From Lentzea sp. NEAU-D7 (GTDB taxonomy: Bacteria; Actinomycetota; Actinomycetes; Mycobacteriales; Pseudonocardiaceae): a stretch of 64,000 nucleotides of DNA. This document shows positions 1 to 7,594 of this stretch, one piece after another; position 1 is the first letter of the stretch; every line of letters begins with the position of its first letter. The notes beneath the pieces were generated by a model. The model was not told the origin of the DNA. It was given only the letters and a program-made list of their open reading frames with translations, and ran no database searches. Location: contig NZ_JAPJDL010000019.1 of NCBI RefSeq assembly GCF_026242055.1, positions 155,006-219,005 of the forward strand, read 5' to 3'. The translations under genes were made by a program, and so were the position numbers.

Positions 1-101
1 GGGTTGGAGGCGTTCCCTCCGCCGCTCTCCCGGGGTGCGCGCGGGTGGGCCGGGCCGAGGACGGTGGGTTCGGTCGGGGACCCGTGCGATGGGAGCGGCG
101 A

Positions 102-281
102 ATGGCTTCAGAGCTCAGGTGGATCCGTAGCTCGTACAGCAGCGGCGGTGCCGAGGCCTGTGTCGAGTGTGCGAGCAATGGCGCGGCCGTGTGGGTCAGA
201 GACTCCAAGGATGCCCGTCGACGATTCGAAGTGTCGCTCTTCAGTTGGCTCGCGTTCGTCACAGCAGTAACCCGCACCTGA
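102..281 (+). CDS. DUF397 small protein
   Basis: A 59-residue protein matching the DUF397 family: WIRSSYSS at residues 7-14, CVEC at 20-23, VRDSKD at 32-37, and the Trp and Phe of the C-terminal W..F motif at 49 and 52. The ATG at 102 is preceded by GGGAG at a good distance. DUF397 proteins are small cytoplasmic partners usually encoded beside XRE/DUF5753 regulators of the WhiJ/Scr1 type in actinomycetes. One lies 170 bases downstream here, so the two probably act as a pair in developmental or stress regulation. The biochemical role of DUF397 is not established. Family assignment is seen in the sequence; the partnership is inferred from gene order. Confidence 0.85.
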   Translation: MASELRWIRSSYSSGGAEACVECASNGAAVWVRDSKDARRRFEVSLFSWLAFVTAVTRT

Positions 282-356
282 GTCAATCGCCTGAAAGTGT
301 GGTCAATTCTTGATCACATATCGGTGCGCAGGCGCACTTTCCTGATATCTCTCCCT

Positions 357-384
357 CTGCAGTCGGCCAAATGGTTGACTGCAG
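357..384. repeat. Inverted repeat upstream of the XRE regulator
   Basis: CTGCAGTC at 357-364 and GACTGCAG at 377-384 are perfect inverted copies around a 12-base spacer that itself holds CCA..TGG. It lies about 70 bases before the XRE/DUF5753 gene. A regulator operator is plausible; no transcription evidence is available. Confidence 0.5.
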
Positions 385-411
385 TACGAGTATGCGCTAA
401 AAGCGCGCTAC

Positions 412-433
412 CATTCTGCTACCTCGCAGAATG
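412..433. promoter_or_regulatory. Inverted repeat abutting the XRE ribosome binding site
   Basis: CATTCTGC (412-419) and GCAGAATG (426-433) form a perfect 8-base inverted repeat with a 6-base spacer, directly before the purine-rich Shine-Dalgarno GAGGGGAG (433-440). It could be an autoregulatory operator for the downstream XRE protein or an RNA hairpin next to its ribosome binding site. Confidence 0.5.
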
Positions 434-452
434 AGGGGAGATGTGTACCGCC

Positions 453-1307
453 GTGAACAGTCCCGTTGTTCTGCAGAAACGCCTGCTCGACGAGCTCAGG
501 CAGATGCGGGACGATCTAGAACTCACCCAGCAGGCCGTCGCGGACGCGCTCGACTGGTCGGTCTCGAAGCTGATCAGGGTCGAGAAGGGCGAGAACAAGG
601 TCTCGGTCACCGACGTCCAGGCCCTGCTCTTCCACTACGGGGTGACGGACAAGGCGCGTGTCGACGAGCTCGTCGGGATGGCCAGGGCCATCAAGCGCTC
701 GCGTTCCGCGTGGATGGACAAGTACAAAGGCTTCTTCTCGGAGCAGTTCGCCAGGTTTCTCGAGCTTGAGACGTCCGCGGTCCGGATTCGTCAGTGTCAG
801 CTGAACGTCGTCCCCGGACTGCTGCAGATCTCGGACTACGCGCGCGTCCTGGTTGCGGCCAACGCCCCCAACGAGGACAGCGTCGCGCGGGGTGTCGAGA
901 TCCGCCTGCACCGCCAGTCCGTGCTGGAGGCCGGTGGTCCCGAGATCTTCATCATCATGGACGAGGCCGTGCTGCACCGGGTCATAGGCACCGAGGACGT
1001 GCTGCGGCGCCAGCTCGTGAGGATCAAGGAGATCGCCGCGTTGCCGCACGTGACGATCCAGATCCTGCCGTTCGCCAAGGGCATCCACCCGGCCATGAAG
1101 AACTCGTTCTCCATCCTCGACTTCTCCGAGGACGAGAACGACTTCGCGTTGCTGATCGAGCAGCCGTACAAGGACACCTTGTTCACCACGGGGCCGGAGA
1201 TGAAGGAGTACCTGAGCTACTTCTACCAACTGGAGAAGTTCGCCCTGCCGGCGAGCGAGACCCCGAACGTGATCGACCGGCGACTGGAAGAGCTGGGAGG
1301 CGTTTGA
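453..1307 (+). CDS. XRE-family regulator with DUF5753 (Scr1/WhiJ-like)
   Basis: A 284-residue DNA-binding regulator. Residues about 8-65 form an XRE helix-turn-helix (LTQQAVADALDW, SVSKLIRVEKG). Residues about 100-280 form the DUF5753 domain, recognisable from VPGLLQ, the ADYAR-like SDYAR, VLHRVIG and LPFAKGIHPAM. The start is taken at GTG 453, because GAGGGGAG at 433-440 sits 12 bases before it but touches the ATG at 441. This family is abundant in streptomycetes and relatives and is generally paired with DUF397 proteins; members such as WhiJ influence differentiation. Here the DUF397 partner lies upstream rather than downstream. Two inverted repeats before the gene suggest autoregulation. 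A terminator follows. Confidence 0.88.
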   Translation: MNSPVVLQKRLLDELRQMRDDLELTQQAVADALDWSVSKLIRVEKGENKVSVTDVQALLFHYGVTDKARVDELVGMARAIKRSRSAWMDKYKGFFSEQFARFLELETSAVRIRQCQLNVVPGLLQISDYARVLVAANAPNEDSVARGVEIRLHRQSVLEAGGPEIFIIMDEAVLHRVIGTEDVLRRQLVRIKEIAALPHVTIQILPFAKGIHPAMKNSFSILDFSEDENDFALLIEQPYKDTLFTTGPEMKEYLSYFYQLEKFALPASETPNVIDRRLEELGGV

Positions 1308-1318
1308 CCGATGTGGCC

Positions 1319-1350
1319 GGGCGGGTGGCTGCTGGAACAGCCACCTGCCC
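1319..1350 (+). terminator. Hairpin terminator after the XRE gene
   Basis: A 13-base stem (1319-1331 with 1338-1350, one mismatch, loop CTGGAA) begins 11 bases after the regulator stop codon. There is no clear T-tract, which is usual for actinobacterial terminators. Confidence 0.6.
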
Positions 1351-1596
1351 GATGGCAACCAATACCGACCCCAAGTCCCATGAGGCGAGGCAATGTCGCC
1401 GTCCGTCAGCCTATGACGTTCGACCCCTGATGAGTTCCGCCATCCAGGTCCCCTTCAGGTGATTGGCCCTCGCCGCACTGATCCAGCCCGGATCTGTTCG
1501 TCGACCCAGTCCCCAGGAGGCGCACGATGTGCAGCAGCACCAGAAATCCCATCCTTCCCCTCGTCCCCTGCGCGCGAGACGGGGGAGGTCACCGAG

Positions 1597-3189
1597 ATGG
1601 GCATATTCGCTAGCTACAGCTGCAGCGACGGAGGACGGATCGCGGCCCCTCTGGTCGAAGTGTTGCGGGGCCACGGTTTCGACGTTCTCTGGGACGCCGA
1701 TCTCAGTTCCACTCATCCCATGTCCATCCAGGCCTGGATGGAGAACGCGGTCCGGGAACGGATCGTCGTGGTCGTCGTGTCGGACTCCTACCTGAAAGCG
1801 TTGCTGTCCAACGACTTCATGGAACGCCTCGGTGTCCGGTACGAACTGGGGCTGATCCGGCAGAAGCTCTACCACCACGTCGGTGCGGACAGGTGTCCGG
1901 TGGTGGTGGTCGTGCCGCCGGGGACCGAGGTGAACTCGTTGCCGGCCCTGCTGCAACAGCTCGTGGTTCATCGGTTCGATCCGAACACCCGCGACGGGGA
2001 GGAGGAGCTGGTGCGGAGTCTCAAAGCGCTTGAGGAGGGCAACCGCGGCCGCCCGTCGCCCGTGGTGCAGGACGGCGACGAGGTGTACCGCACCCGCGCG
2101 GCGTTGAGCGCTCTGCAGGCCGAGCCCCTGTCCTCGGAGAAGGCTTACCTGCTGGCGCGGGAGCTGGTGGAGCGCGGTGCCGGTGACTTCGAACTGGTCA
2201 GGGGGTTCGAGTCGGTCGCGGCCGTGGCCAAGGCGCGCGGTGACGTCCGGCTGGTCCGGCGACTGTCCGAGGTGTGCCTGCGGACGCTGGCGTCCGGGCC
2301 ACAGCTCAGGGGAGAGGAGGAGCTGAAGGCGAAGGTGCTCGTCGCGGGGCACGCGTGGCATCTGCTGCGCGAGCACCGTTTCAGCGAGGCGACCCTGATG
2401 GCCCAGGACGGGACGCACATCGCGGAGAAGGTCCGTGACCTGAAGACGGCCGCGCGGGGGAAGCGGGCCGAGGCAAGGGTCTTCCTGCACCTCGCCGCCG
2501 AGTCGGTCGGGTACGACCGCGTGTACTACCTCAGCAAGGGCGAGCACCTGTTGATGATCGCGCAGGACCTGTTCCGCTCCATCGGCGGTCCGACCAGCGA
2601 GGAGCTCGGGGTGTGCGCCTCGCTGCACGCGGAACTGCAACTGCTGCGCCACGAGTCGACGGGATGTCCCGAGGAGCTCGCGGCGGCGGTGCGGCGGGCT
2701 CAGGCGGCCGAGACGGTGCTGACGCCGGGAACGGAGCCCTACCACTGGCTCGCGGTGCTGCAGGCGCGGCTGTGCCTCGCGGACAAGAAGTACAACGAGG
2801 GCAAGGAGTTGGTCACGACCGTCATCGCCACCGCGGACTTCCCCGAGGTGGTGGCCAAGTCCCGGCAGGTGCGAGCCGATCTCCTGCTGGCCACGAGGGA
2901 GAAGGCCGCGGCGCTGCGCGACCTGCTCGCCGCCGAGGAGTCGTATAGGCGACTCGGCTGCGAGCGTGCCGCGGACACCTGCTGGTGGACGATCGCGAGG
3001 TACGACGCCTCGAAGGTGACCGACGTCCGTCTCACCCCAGCCGATCTCGACCGGCTCGAGGAACTCGCGCCGAACCCGGGAGATCGGCGGCGCGCGGTCC
3101 TGGAACACGAGTTGAGGACACCAAGACGGCTGGTCCGGCGGAGTGCGCCGGACTGGGTCTGCCTCGTCGACCGCGTGCAGCACGACTGA
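1597..3189 (+). CDS. SEFIR-domain protein with helical-repeat C-terminus
   Basis: A 530-residue protein. Residues about 1-140 form a TIR-superfamily fold of the SEFIR type: FASYSCSDGG at the first strand, FDVLWDADL at the second, then IQAWMENAVRERIVVVVVS followed by DSYLKAL. The Trp-Met-Glu helix is typical of SEFIR rather than canonical TIR NADases, and the position expected for the catalytic glutamate of TIR NADases seems to be Gln. The remaining ~390 residues are helical and TPR-like. ATG 1597 is chosen because GGGGGAGG lies 8 bases upstream. Single-gene bacterial SEFIR proteins are reported antiphage systems (Millman et al. 2022), and helical-repeat C-termini suit a sensor role. Immunity is inference. 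It is convergent with the SRPBCC gene. Confidence 0.75.
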   Translation: MGIFASYSCSDGGRIAAPLVEVLRGHGFDVLWDADLSSTHPMSIQAWMENAVRERIVVVVVSDSYLKALLSNDFMERLGVRYELGLIRQKLYHHVGADRCPVVVVVPPGTEVNSLPALLQQLVVHRFDPNTRDGEEELVRSLKALEEGNRGRPSPVVQDGDEVYRTRAALSALQAEPLSSEKAYLLARELVERGAGDFELVRGFESVAAVAKARGDVRLVRRLSEVCLRTLASGPQLRGEEELKAKVLVAGHAWHLLREHRFSEATLMAQDGTHIAEKVRDLKTAARGKRAEARVFLHLAAESVGYDRVYYLSKGEHLLMIAQDLFRSIGGPTSEELGVCASLHAELQLLRHESTGCPEELAAAVRRAQAAETVLTPGTEPYHWLAVLQARLCLADKKYNEGKELVTTVIATADFPEVVAKSRQVRADLLLATREKAAALRDLLAAEESYRRLGCERAADTCWWTIARYDASKVTDVRLTPADLDRLEELAPNPGDRRRAVLEHELRTPRRLVRRSAPDWVCLVDRVQHD

Positions 3190-3243
3190 CGTCCTCGGCG
3201 CGGCCGGACCCGGTTCGGGTGCGGCCGCGCTCGTGACGTCCGG

Positions 3244-4125
3244 TCACCGTCCGGCGTAGCGCCGGGCCAGTTCCTCCTCCCGGTCCGCGGGCCACGGGCA
3301 GCGGATCTCGCCCTGGGTGGCCGCGAAGAACAGCTCCAGGTGCACGTGCCAGGCCGCGAGCGCTTCGGGGCCGTGGGCGTTCTCCTGGACGAGCGTGACC
3401 GTCGTGCCCTGCAACGGCACGTGCTCGAACTCCCAGCGCACCTTGCCCTTCGGCTCGCCGTCCCGCAGCCACTCGTACTCCAGCAGGCGCGGTGCCTCGG
3501 ACCTCGTGACCTCGCCCGGCGTGATCCCGGGATGCGCGGCGCGCACCGGCACACCGCTCTCGGTGCCCTCTGTGAGGACCTTCCAGACGTCGTCGAGCGG
3601 CGTCCACACCAGATCGCGTTCGAAGCGCACGCCTTCCGGTTCGTCGGTGCCCTCGTCGAGGCCGAAGAGCCTGACGTAGTGCTCGATGCGCGCCAGCCAC
3701 TCCGCGGGTGGCTCGAACTCCGTGCCGTCGGCGCGGGCGACCAGGGCGTCGAGGCAGGTGGCCCAGCCGGGGGCGTCGCGGCCCACCGACAGCCTGTTCG
3801 TGACGACGGCCGTGAAGACCAGCAGGCAGCCGTCCTCGCGCGGCAGGATCTCGAAGCGCAGCACGTCGTCGAGCCAGCGGAAGGCGAACACCTTCGGCGG
3901 GTCGGACTCCAGCAGTTCGCCCTCGCCGCCGTCGGAGTCCACCGGTGCCTCGTCCGGGAACGTGAAGCGCATCTTCGTGCCGTCGACCTCGACCTCGGCC
4001 GGGAACCAGTGCTTCATCTCGGCCGGATCGGTGACGACCCGCCAGACCTTCTCCGGCGAGTGCCGCAGGGTGCGCTCGAAGCGCAGCACGGGCTTGCCCT
4101 CGATCATCCGCAGTTCGGCGTCCAC
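3244..4125 (-). CDS. Tandem SRPBCC (AHSA1-type) domain protein
   Basis: A 293-residue cytoplasmic protein built of two START/SRPBCC domains of the Aha1-like (activator of HSP90 ATPase homologue 1-like) type. The first begins with FERTLRHSPEKVWRVVTDP and has the HWFP signature; the second begins near residue 165 with FERDLVWTPLDDVWKVL. This fold binds hydrophobic ligands, but no ligand is known for this class. The GTG at 4125 starts two bases after the arsR stop, so the two genes are translationally coupled. An ArsR-SRPBCC pair is a common actinobacterial arrangement in which the ArsR protein represses both. The double domain is longer than the usual single-domain protein of ~150 residues. Confidence 0.85.
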   Translation of the reverse strand: MDAELRMIEGKPVLRFERTLRHSPEKVWRVVTDPAEMKHWFPAEVEVDGTKMRFTFPDEAPVDSDGGEGELLESDPPKVFAFRWLDDVLRFEILPREDGCLLVFTAVVTNRLSVGRDAPGWATCLDALVARADGTEFEPPAEWLARIEHYVRLFGLDEGTDEPEGVRFERDLVWTPLDDVWKVLTEGTESGVPVRAAHPGITPGEVTRSEAPRLLEYEWLRDGEPKGKVRWEFEHVPLQGTTVTLVQENAHGPEALAAWHVHLELFFAATQGEIRCPWPADREEELARRYAGR

Positions 4126-4127
4126 GG

Positions 4128-4439
4128 TCAGTCCCCTTCGATCTCGTCGAGCCGGCGCTCCAGTGCGTCGAGGCTCTTCTCCCACATCCGCCGGTACGGC
4201 GCGAGCCAGGCGTCGATCTCCGCCAGCGGCCCCGGCGAGACCCGGTACCAGCGCTTCTGGGCGTCGGTGCGCACCTCGACGAGACCGGCCTCGCGCAACA
4301 CCCTGAGGTGTTTCGAGACGGTCGGCTGGGTGAGTGTCAGCCGGTCGACGAGGTCGCCGACCGGCCGCTCGCGTTCACGCAGCAGGTCGAGGATCTCCCG
4401 GCGACTCGGATCCGCCAGCACGGCGAATGTAGATGCCAT
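4128..4439 (-). CDS. ArsR-family transcriptional regulator
   Basis: A 103-residue winged-helix repressor: LADPSRREILDLL near the N-terminus and recognition helix TQPTVSKHLRVLREAGLV, then the wing VRTDAQKRWYRV. It lacks the CxC metal site of metal-sensing ArsR proteins, so it is probably one of the non-metal ArsR proteins that travel with SRPBCC genes. No Shine-Dalgarno sequence precedes ATG 4439. The AT-rich palindrome at 4448-4467 just upstream is a good autoregulatory operator and overlaps the likely -10 region. First gene of a two-gene operon with the SRPBCC gene. Confidence 0.92.
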   Translation of the reverse strand: MASTFAVLADPSRREILDLLRERERPVGDLVDRLTLTQPTVSKHLRVLREAGLVEVRTDAQKRWYRVSPGPLAEIDAWLAPYRRMWEKSLDALERRLDEIEGD

Positions 4440-4447
4440 GCCAGCAA

Positions 4448-4467
4448 TATAGCTCGATCGGAATATA
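4448..4467. promoter_or_regulatory. Probable ArsR operator
   Basis: TATA-N3-CGATCG-N3-TATA is a symmetric AT-rich site in otherwise GC-rich DNA, ending 9 bases before the arsR start codon. Its position over the expected promoter fits autorepression. Confidence 0.55.
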
Positions 4468-4475
4468 GGCGCCAC

Positions 4476-4779
4476 TCAGCCCGCGAGGCGGATCGCGACC
4501 TCCGTCGTCCACCTGCTCGGTGACGGCCGCCAGCCCGGCCGTGAACACCTCACCCCCACCGGGCACCTCGGCGACGGTCGGAATCCCGGCCTCCACCTCG
4601 AACTCGTCAGCGCTCACGCGTGAGCAGCGCAGGAACGGCGCTCCGGTGGCCAGTAACTTGCGATCGGCCAGCCACCGCATGACCTCGGGAAAACGATCGG
4701 CGATCTTGCCGGACGACTTCGGCGTCACCGTCCCCCGGACGGCTGCGCAGGGCTGCTTCGCACGTGTCTCGATGTCCAT
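4476..4779 (-). pseudogene. Decayed GyrI-like (effector-binding) domain gene
   Basis: From ATG 4779 the minus strand reads like the start of a GyrI/AraC effector-binding domain: a strand with AAVRGTV, the helix IADRFPEVMRWLADRKLL, then TGAPFLRC and FEVEAGIPT, all in family order. The reading then reaches GLAAVTEQV, where the family should continue through a long second half. Instead, a shifted frame supplies WTTEVAIRLAG and a stop at 4476, which resembles the family's usual end (W.TE...PL). The simplest reading is an internal deletion of about 50 codons with a frame change. It lies between arsR and the divergent aminotransferase and may once have belonged to the arsR operon. Family recognition is by eye only. 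Confidence 0.5.
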
Positions 4780-4846
4780 GCCCGCCACGCCCACCGACAG
4801 AAAAATGGGCGTCCGGACCGGGAGAGCCCCGATTAACGTGAAGTTC

Positions 4847-5983
4847 ATGCACCGCACCCTCTCCGTGGCCAGCTCCCCGGTGCGCGACCTGCTCGCGCTG
4901 ACCTCCCGCCCCGAGGTCATCTCGTTCGCCGGCGGTCTTCCCGCCCCCGAACTGTTCGACCTGGACGGTGTGCGCGCCGCCTACGACCTCGCCCTGCGGG
5001 ACCGCTCCGTCCTGCAATACGCGCCCACAGAAGGAAACGCGGCGCTGCGCGAGCTGGTCTCGGCGCGCCTGACCGCCCGCGGACTGCCCACTTCGGACGT
5101 CCTGATCACCACCGGCTCCCAGCAGGCGCTCGCACTCGTGGCCACCGCGATGCTCGGGCCAGGCGCCGTCGTGGCGGTCGAGGAACCGACGTACCTGGCG
5201 GCACTGCAGTGCTTCAAGATGACCGGCGCCCGCATCGTTCCCGTCGAGAGCGACGCCGACGGCCTGGTGCCCTCGTCGCTGAGATCCGTCGTCGCCACCG
5301 AGAAGCCGGACCTGCTCTACCTGGTGCCGACGTTCGCGAACCCGACCGGCCGCACCCTCTCCGCCGCGCGCCGCGTGGAGATCGCGGAGATCGCCGCGGC
5401 GCACGACCTGTGGATCGCGGAGGACGACCCGTACGGCGAGCTCCGCTACCGCGGCACCGCAGTGCCCCCGCTCGCATCGATCAGCGACAGAACCATCTAC
5501 CTGGGCAGCTTCTCGAAGATCGGCGCCCCCGGCATGCGCCTCGGCTGGCTGAGGGCGCCCGCCGACCTGCTGCGCACCCTGACGATCGTGAAGCAGGCGG
5601 CCGACCTCCACACGTCCACAGTGGACCAGGCCGCCGCCGCAGTGTACCTGGCGGACAACGACCTCGACGCCCACGTCGCCCGCCTGTGCGCCGAGTACGG
5701 CGCCCGCCGCGACGCGATGCTCGCCGCACTGCCCGCCACCACGCCCGCCGGCACGACGTGGAGCGACCCGGACGGCGGCATGTTCGTGTGGCTGCGGCTA
5801 CCAGGCGACGTGGACAGCGCCGTGCTGCTGAAGGACGCCCTGCTGCACGACGTCGCTTTCGTGCCCGGTGCGGCCTTCTTCGCGACGACGCCGGACCACG
5901 CGACGTTGCGGCTGTCGTTCACGACCAACACGGTGACGGAGATCGAGGAGGGCATGGCGCGCCTGGCGAAGGTGCTGCTGTGA
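4847..5983 (+). CDS. PLP-dependent class I/II aminotransferase (LysN/KAT-like)
   Basis: A 378-residue fold-type I aminotransferase. FAGGLPAPELFD at the N-terminus is typical of 2-aminoadipate/kynurenine-type transaminases and MocR C-domains. TTGSQQAL is the cofactor phosphate loop, PTFANPTG holds the substrate/PLP Asn, EDDPYGELRY the PLP-ring Asp, and SFSKIGAPGMRLGW the Schiff-base lysine. There is no N-terminal GntR domain, so it is an enzyme rather than a regulator. ATG 4847 is chosen by family length; GTG 4838, three codons upstream, has a better-placed GGGAGAG and is a real alternative. The substrate cannot be deduced; branched-chain or aromatic amino acids or 2-aminoadipate are likely. 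Confidence 0.9.
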   Translation: MHRTLSVASSPVRDLLALTSRPEVISFAGGLPAPELFDLDGVRAAYDLALRDRSVLQYAPTEGNAALRELVSARLTARGLPTSDVLITTGSQQALALVATAMLGPGAVVAVEEPTYLAALQCFKMTGARIVPVESDADGLVPSSLRSVVATEKPDLLYLVPTFANPTGRTLSAARRVEIAEIAAAHDLWIAEDDPYGELRYRGTAVPPLASISDRTIYLGSFSKIGAPGMRLGWLRAPADLLRTLTIVKQAADLHTSTVDQAAAAVYLADNDLDAHVARLCAEYGARRDAMLAALPATTPAGTTWSDPDGGMFVWLRLPGDVDSAVLLKDALLHDVAFVPGAAFFATTPDHATLRLSFTTNTVTEIEEGMARLAKVLL

Positions 5984-6026
5984 ACGTGGACGGCGAGGAC
6001 TGTCAGACCCCGTGAGTACGTTGAAA

Positions 6027-6059
6027 CGCAGGGGTTCCCGATTCGGGGGTACCCCTGCG
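6027..6059 (+). terminator. Hairpin terminator after the aminotransferase
   Basis: CGCAGGGGT (6027-6035) pairs with ACCCCTGCG (6051-6059), and a further CCC/GGG pairing extends the stem inward. It begins 44 bases after the stop codon. Confidence 0.5.
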
Positions 6060-6336
6060 CGAGCGTGCTCGAAGCGGCAAACCCATGCGTGGCGAGCCGC
6101 GGGGAACGTGTCCGCGAAGTGGCTTGGCCTGCCGTGGACGGTGTGATCGCCACCGGGGCGGCTTCGAGGCGACCTCGGTGCGACCGCACTGTGCCGACGC
6201 GTGGCGAGCTGGGTTTCTGCAGAGTGCCGACGGCCAGGGGGGAGACCACGGACCTGCGCTCCGGTCGGCGCAGGCACACGGACGCGGCTGTTCGGCGGCG
6301 CCGCGCGGCAGCGGCGAAAGGGCCTGCCCAAGGCCG
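6060..6336. other. Stretch without a recognisable gene
   Basis: Open frames exist on both strands, but none resembles a known family and their compositions look like GC-rich chance reading. I see no RNA gene or repeat here. Confidence 0.4.
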
Positions 6337-6444
6337 TTACGAGGCACCGGGGCCGACGCGCGCCACGCGGTCGACCTTGACGCGCGCGGCGAACCCCGGC
6401 GGCGGGTCGTCCATCGGCGGGAACCTCAGCTCCGGCCCGAGCAC
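6337..6444 (-). CDS. Possible 35-residue small protein
   Basis: GTG 6444 to TAA 6337 on the minus strand, directly downstream of the RNase H gene. Thirty-four of the 36 codons end in G or C (the exceptions are GGT and the TAA stop), as expected of real genes in this genome. The peptide begins VLGPELRFPPMDDPPPG and continues with a basic stretch (ARVKVDRVARV). There is no convincing ribosome binding site; ATG ten codons in is an alternative start. I do not recognise it. It could be the tail of a lost gene. Confidence 0.3.
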   Translation of the reverse strand: MLGPELRFPPMDDPPPGFAARVKVDRVARVGPGAS

Positions 6445-6465
6445 GGCGGCGCTACGCCGGTTCGC

Positions 6466-7161
6466 TCACCCGAACAGTTCGAGCGCGTTCTGGTGGTGGT
6501 CGCACCGGCCGCCGCCGGTCGCGATGGTGCAGGGCGTGCCCTTCTTCGTCGTGGCACCGCACTGCAAAGCCGGGTCGTGGATGTGGCACAGGCCGTTCGA
6601 GCCCGCCGTGATCGGGCACGGCGTGCCCTTCTTCGTGGGCGCGCCGCACGGTTCGCCGCTCAGCTCGCGCGGCTGCCTGGGCTTCGCGGCCTTCTTCGGC
6701 TTCGCCTGCGGCTGCTTGACCTCGCGGCCCGTCACCTCTTCGACGCCGCGCACGGCGAGGCGGTCGGCGCGCTCGTTCTCCGGGTGACCCGCGTGGCCCT
6801 TGACCCAGTGCCACTCGACCTTGTGCCGGTCGGCGGCTTCCTCCAGGCGGCGCCACAGGTCGGAGTTCTTGACCGGCTCGCGGGCCTTGGTGAGCCAGCC
6901 GTTCGACTTCCAGCCGTGCACCCACGACGTGATGCCGTTCCGGACGTAGGTGCTGTCCGTGTACAGGTTCACGGTGGACGGGCGCGTGAGGCTCTCCAAC
7001 GCCATGATGGGCGCCATCAGTTCCATGCGGTTGTTCGTCGTCGGGCCGATGTCACCGCCGTACATGTCCTTCTCGTGCGCGCCGTAACGCAGCACAGCAC
7101 CCCAGCCACCCGGTCCGGGATTGGGGCTGCACGCACCGTCGGTGTAGATCTCGACCTCCAT
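6466..7161 (-). CDS. rnhA: Ribonuclease HI with C-terminal Cys/His repeats
   Basis: Hydrolyses the RNA strand of RNA-DNA hybrids. Residues 1-150 are a complete RNase HI domain: YTDGACSPNPGPGG with the first catalytic Asp, NNRMELMA (Glu), LYTDSTYV (Asp) and HAGHPENERADRLA (last Asp). A Lys/Pro/Ala linker follows, then two copies of a short motif, C-x3-TKKGTPC with a downstream G-x-C-x2-H, near residues 170-195 and 200-225. These look like small zinc-binding knuckles and are absent from standard RNase HI (~155 residues); the total of 231 explains the extra length. They may add nucleic-acid or protein binding, which is inference. ATG 7161 matches the family start. Confidence 0.93.
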   Translation of the reverse strand: MEVEIYTDGACSPNPGPGGWGAVLRYGAHEKDMYGGDIGPTTNNRMELMAPIMALESLTRPSTVNLYTDSTYVRNGITSWVHGWKSNGWLTKAREPVKNSDLWRRLEEAADRHKVEWHWVKGHAGHPENERADRLAVRGVEEVTGREVKQPQAKPKKAAKPRQPRELSGEPCGAPTKKGTPCPITAGSNGLCHIHDPALQCGATTKKGTPCTIATGGGRCDHHQNALELFG

Positions 7162-7172
7162 GCGGCATGAGG

Positions 7173-7550
7173 CTACCGACGCGGTCCGGCGGCCTTGCGC
7201 TGACGGTTGTTGGCGATGATGCAGCGGAACATCTCGACGAGCGCGGGCCCGTTGATCGGCTGGTCGCGGTACACGGAGATCATGCGTGCGGTCTTGTTGC
7301 CGTGGCCGCTCGTGATGATGTTGTGCGGGTCCGGCACGATCGCCTTGTCGTAGAGCATCACGTTCACGTGGTCCTTCGTGCCGAGCAACGCGCACACGTT
7401 GCCGTCCAGCACGAAGTACGGCCGGTTCGTGAACTTGATCGTCTCCTCGACGTCCGGGTCGGCCTCGTGCACGAGCCGGCGCACCTCGCGGCAGATGTCC
7501 TGCTGCCAGTCCGGCAGCCCGGCGATGTAGTCGTCCACACGTGTGTCCAT
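7173..7550 (-). CDS. DUF1801 (YdhG-like) domain protein
   Basis: A 125-residue cytoplasmic protein. It begins MDTRVDDYIAGLPDWQ and has the family's basic helix REVRRLVHEADPDVEE followed by IKFTNRPYFVLDG and the HVNVMLYDKA strand. DUF1801 proteins have a small alpha/beta fold of unknown function. It lies 11 bases upstream of rnhA on the same strand, so cotranscription is likely. AGGG close to the ATG may serve as the ribosome binding site. Confidence 0.8.
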   Translation of the reverse strand: MDTRVDDYIAGLPDWQQDICREVRRLVHEADPDVEETIKFTNRPYFVLDGNVCALLGTKDHVNVMLYDKAIVPDPHNIITSGHGNKTARMISVYRDQPINGPALVEMFRCIIANNRQRKAAGPRR

Positions 7551-7594
7551 GACCCTATGTCGCAGCCCTTCGCCGGTTCTCGACATCGTGCCCC

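Noticed and set aside
1411..3183. Long minus-strand frame opposite the SEFIR gene (590 codons)
   Set aside because: Arg/Pro/Gln-rich translation with no domain; the + strand has a recognisable domain and a strong ribosome binding site.
4520..4846. N-terminal extension of the aminotransferase upstream of 4838
   Set aside because: The extension does not fit the family start and lies opposite the better GyrI-like reading.
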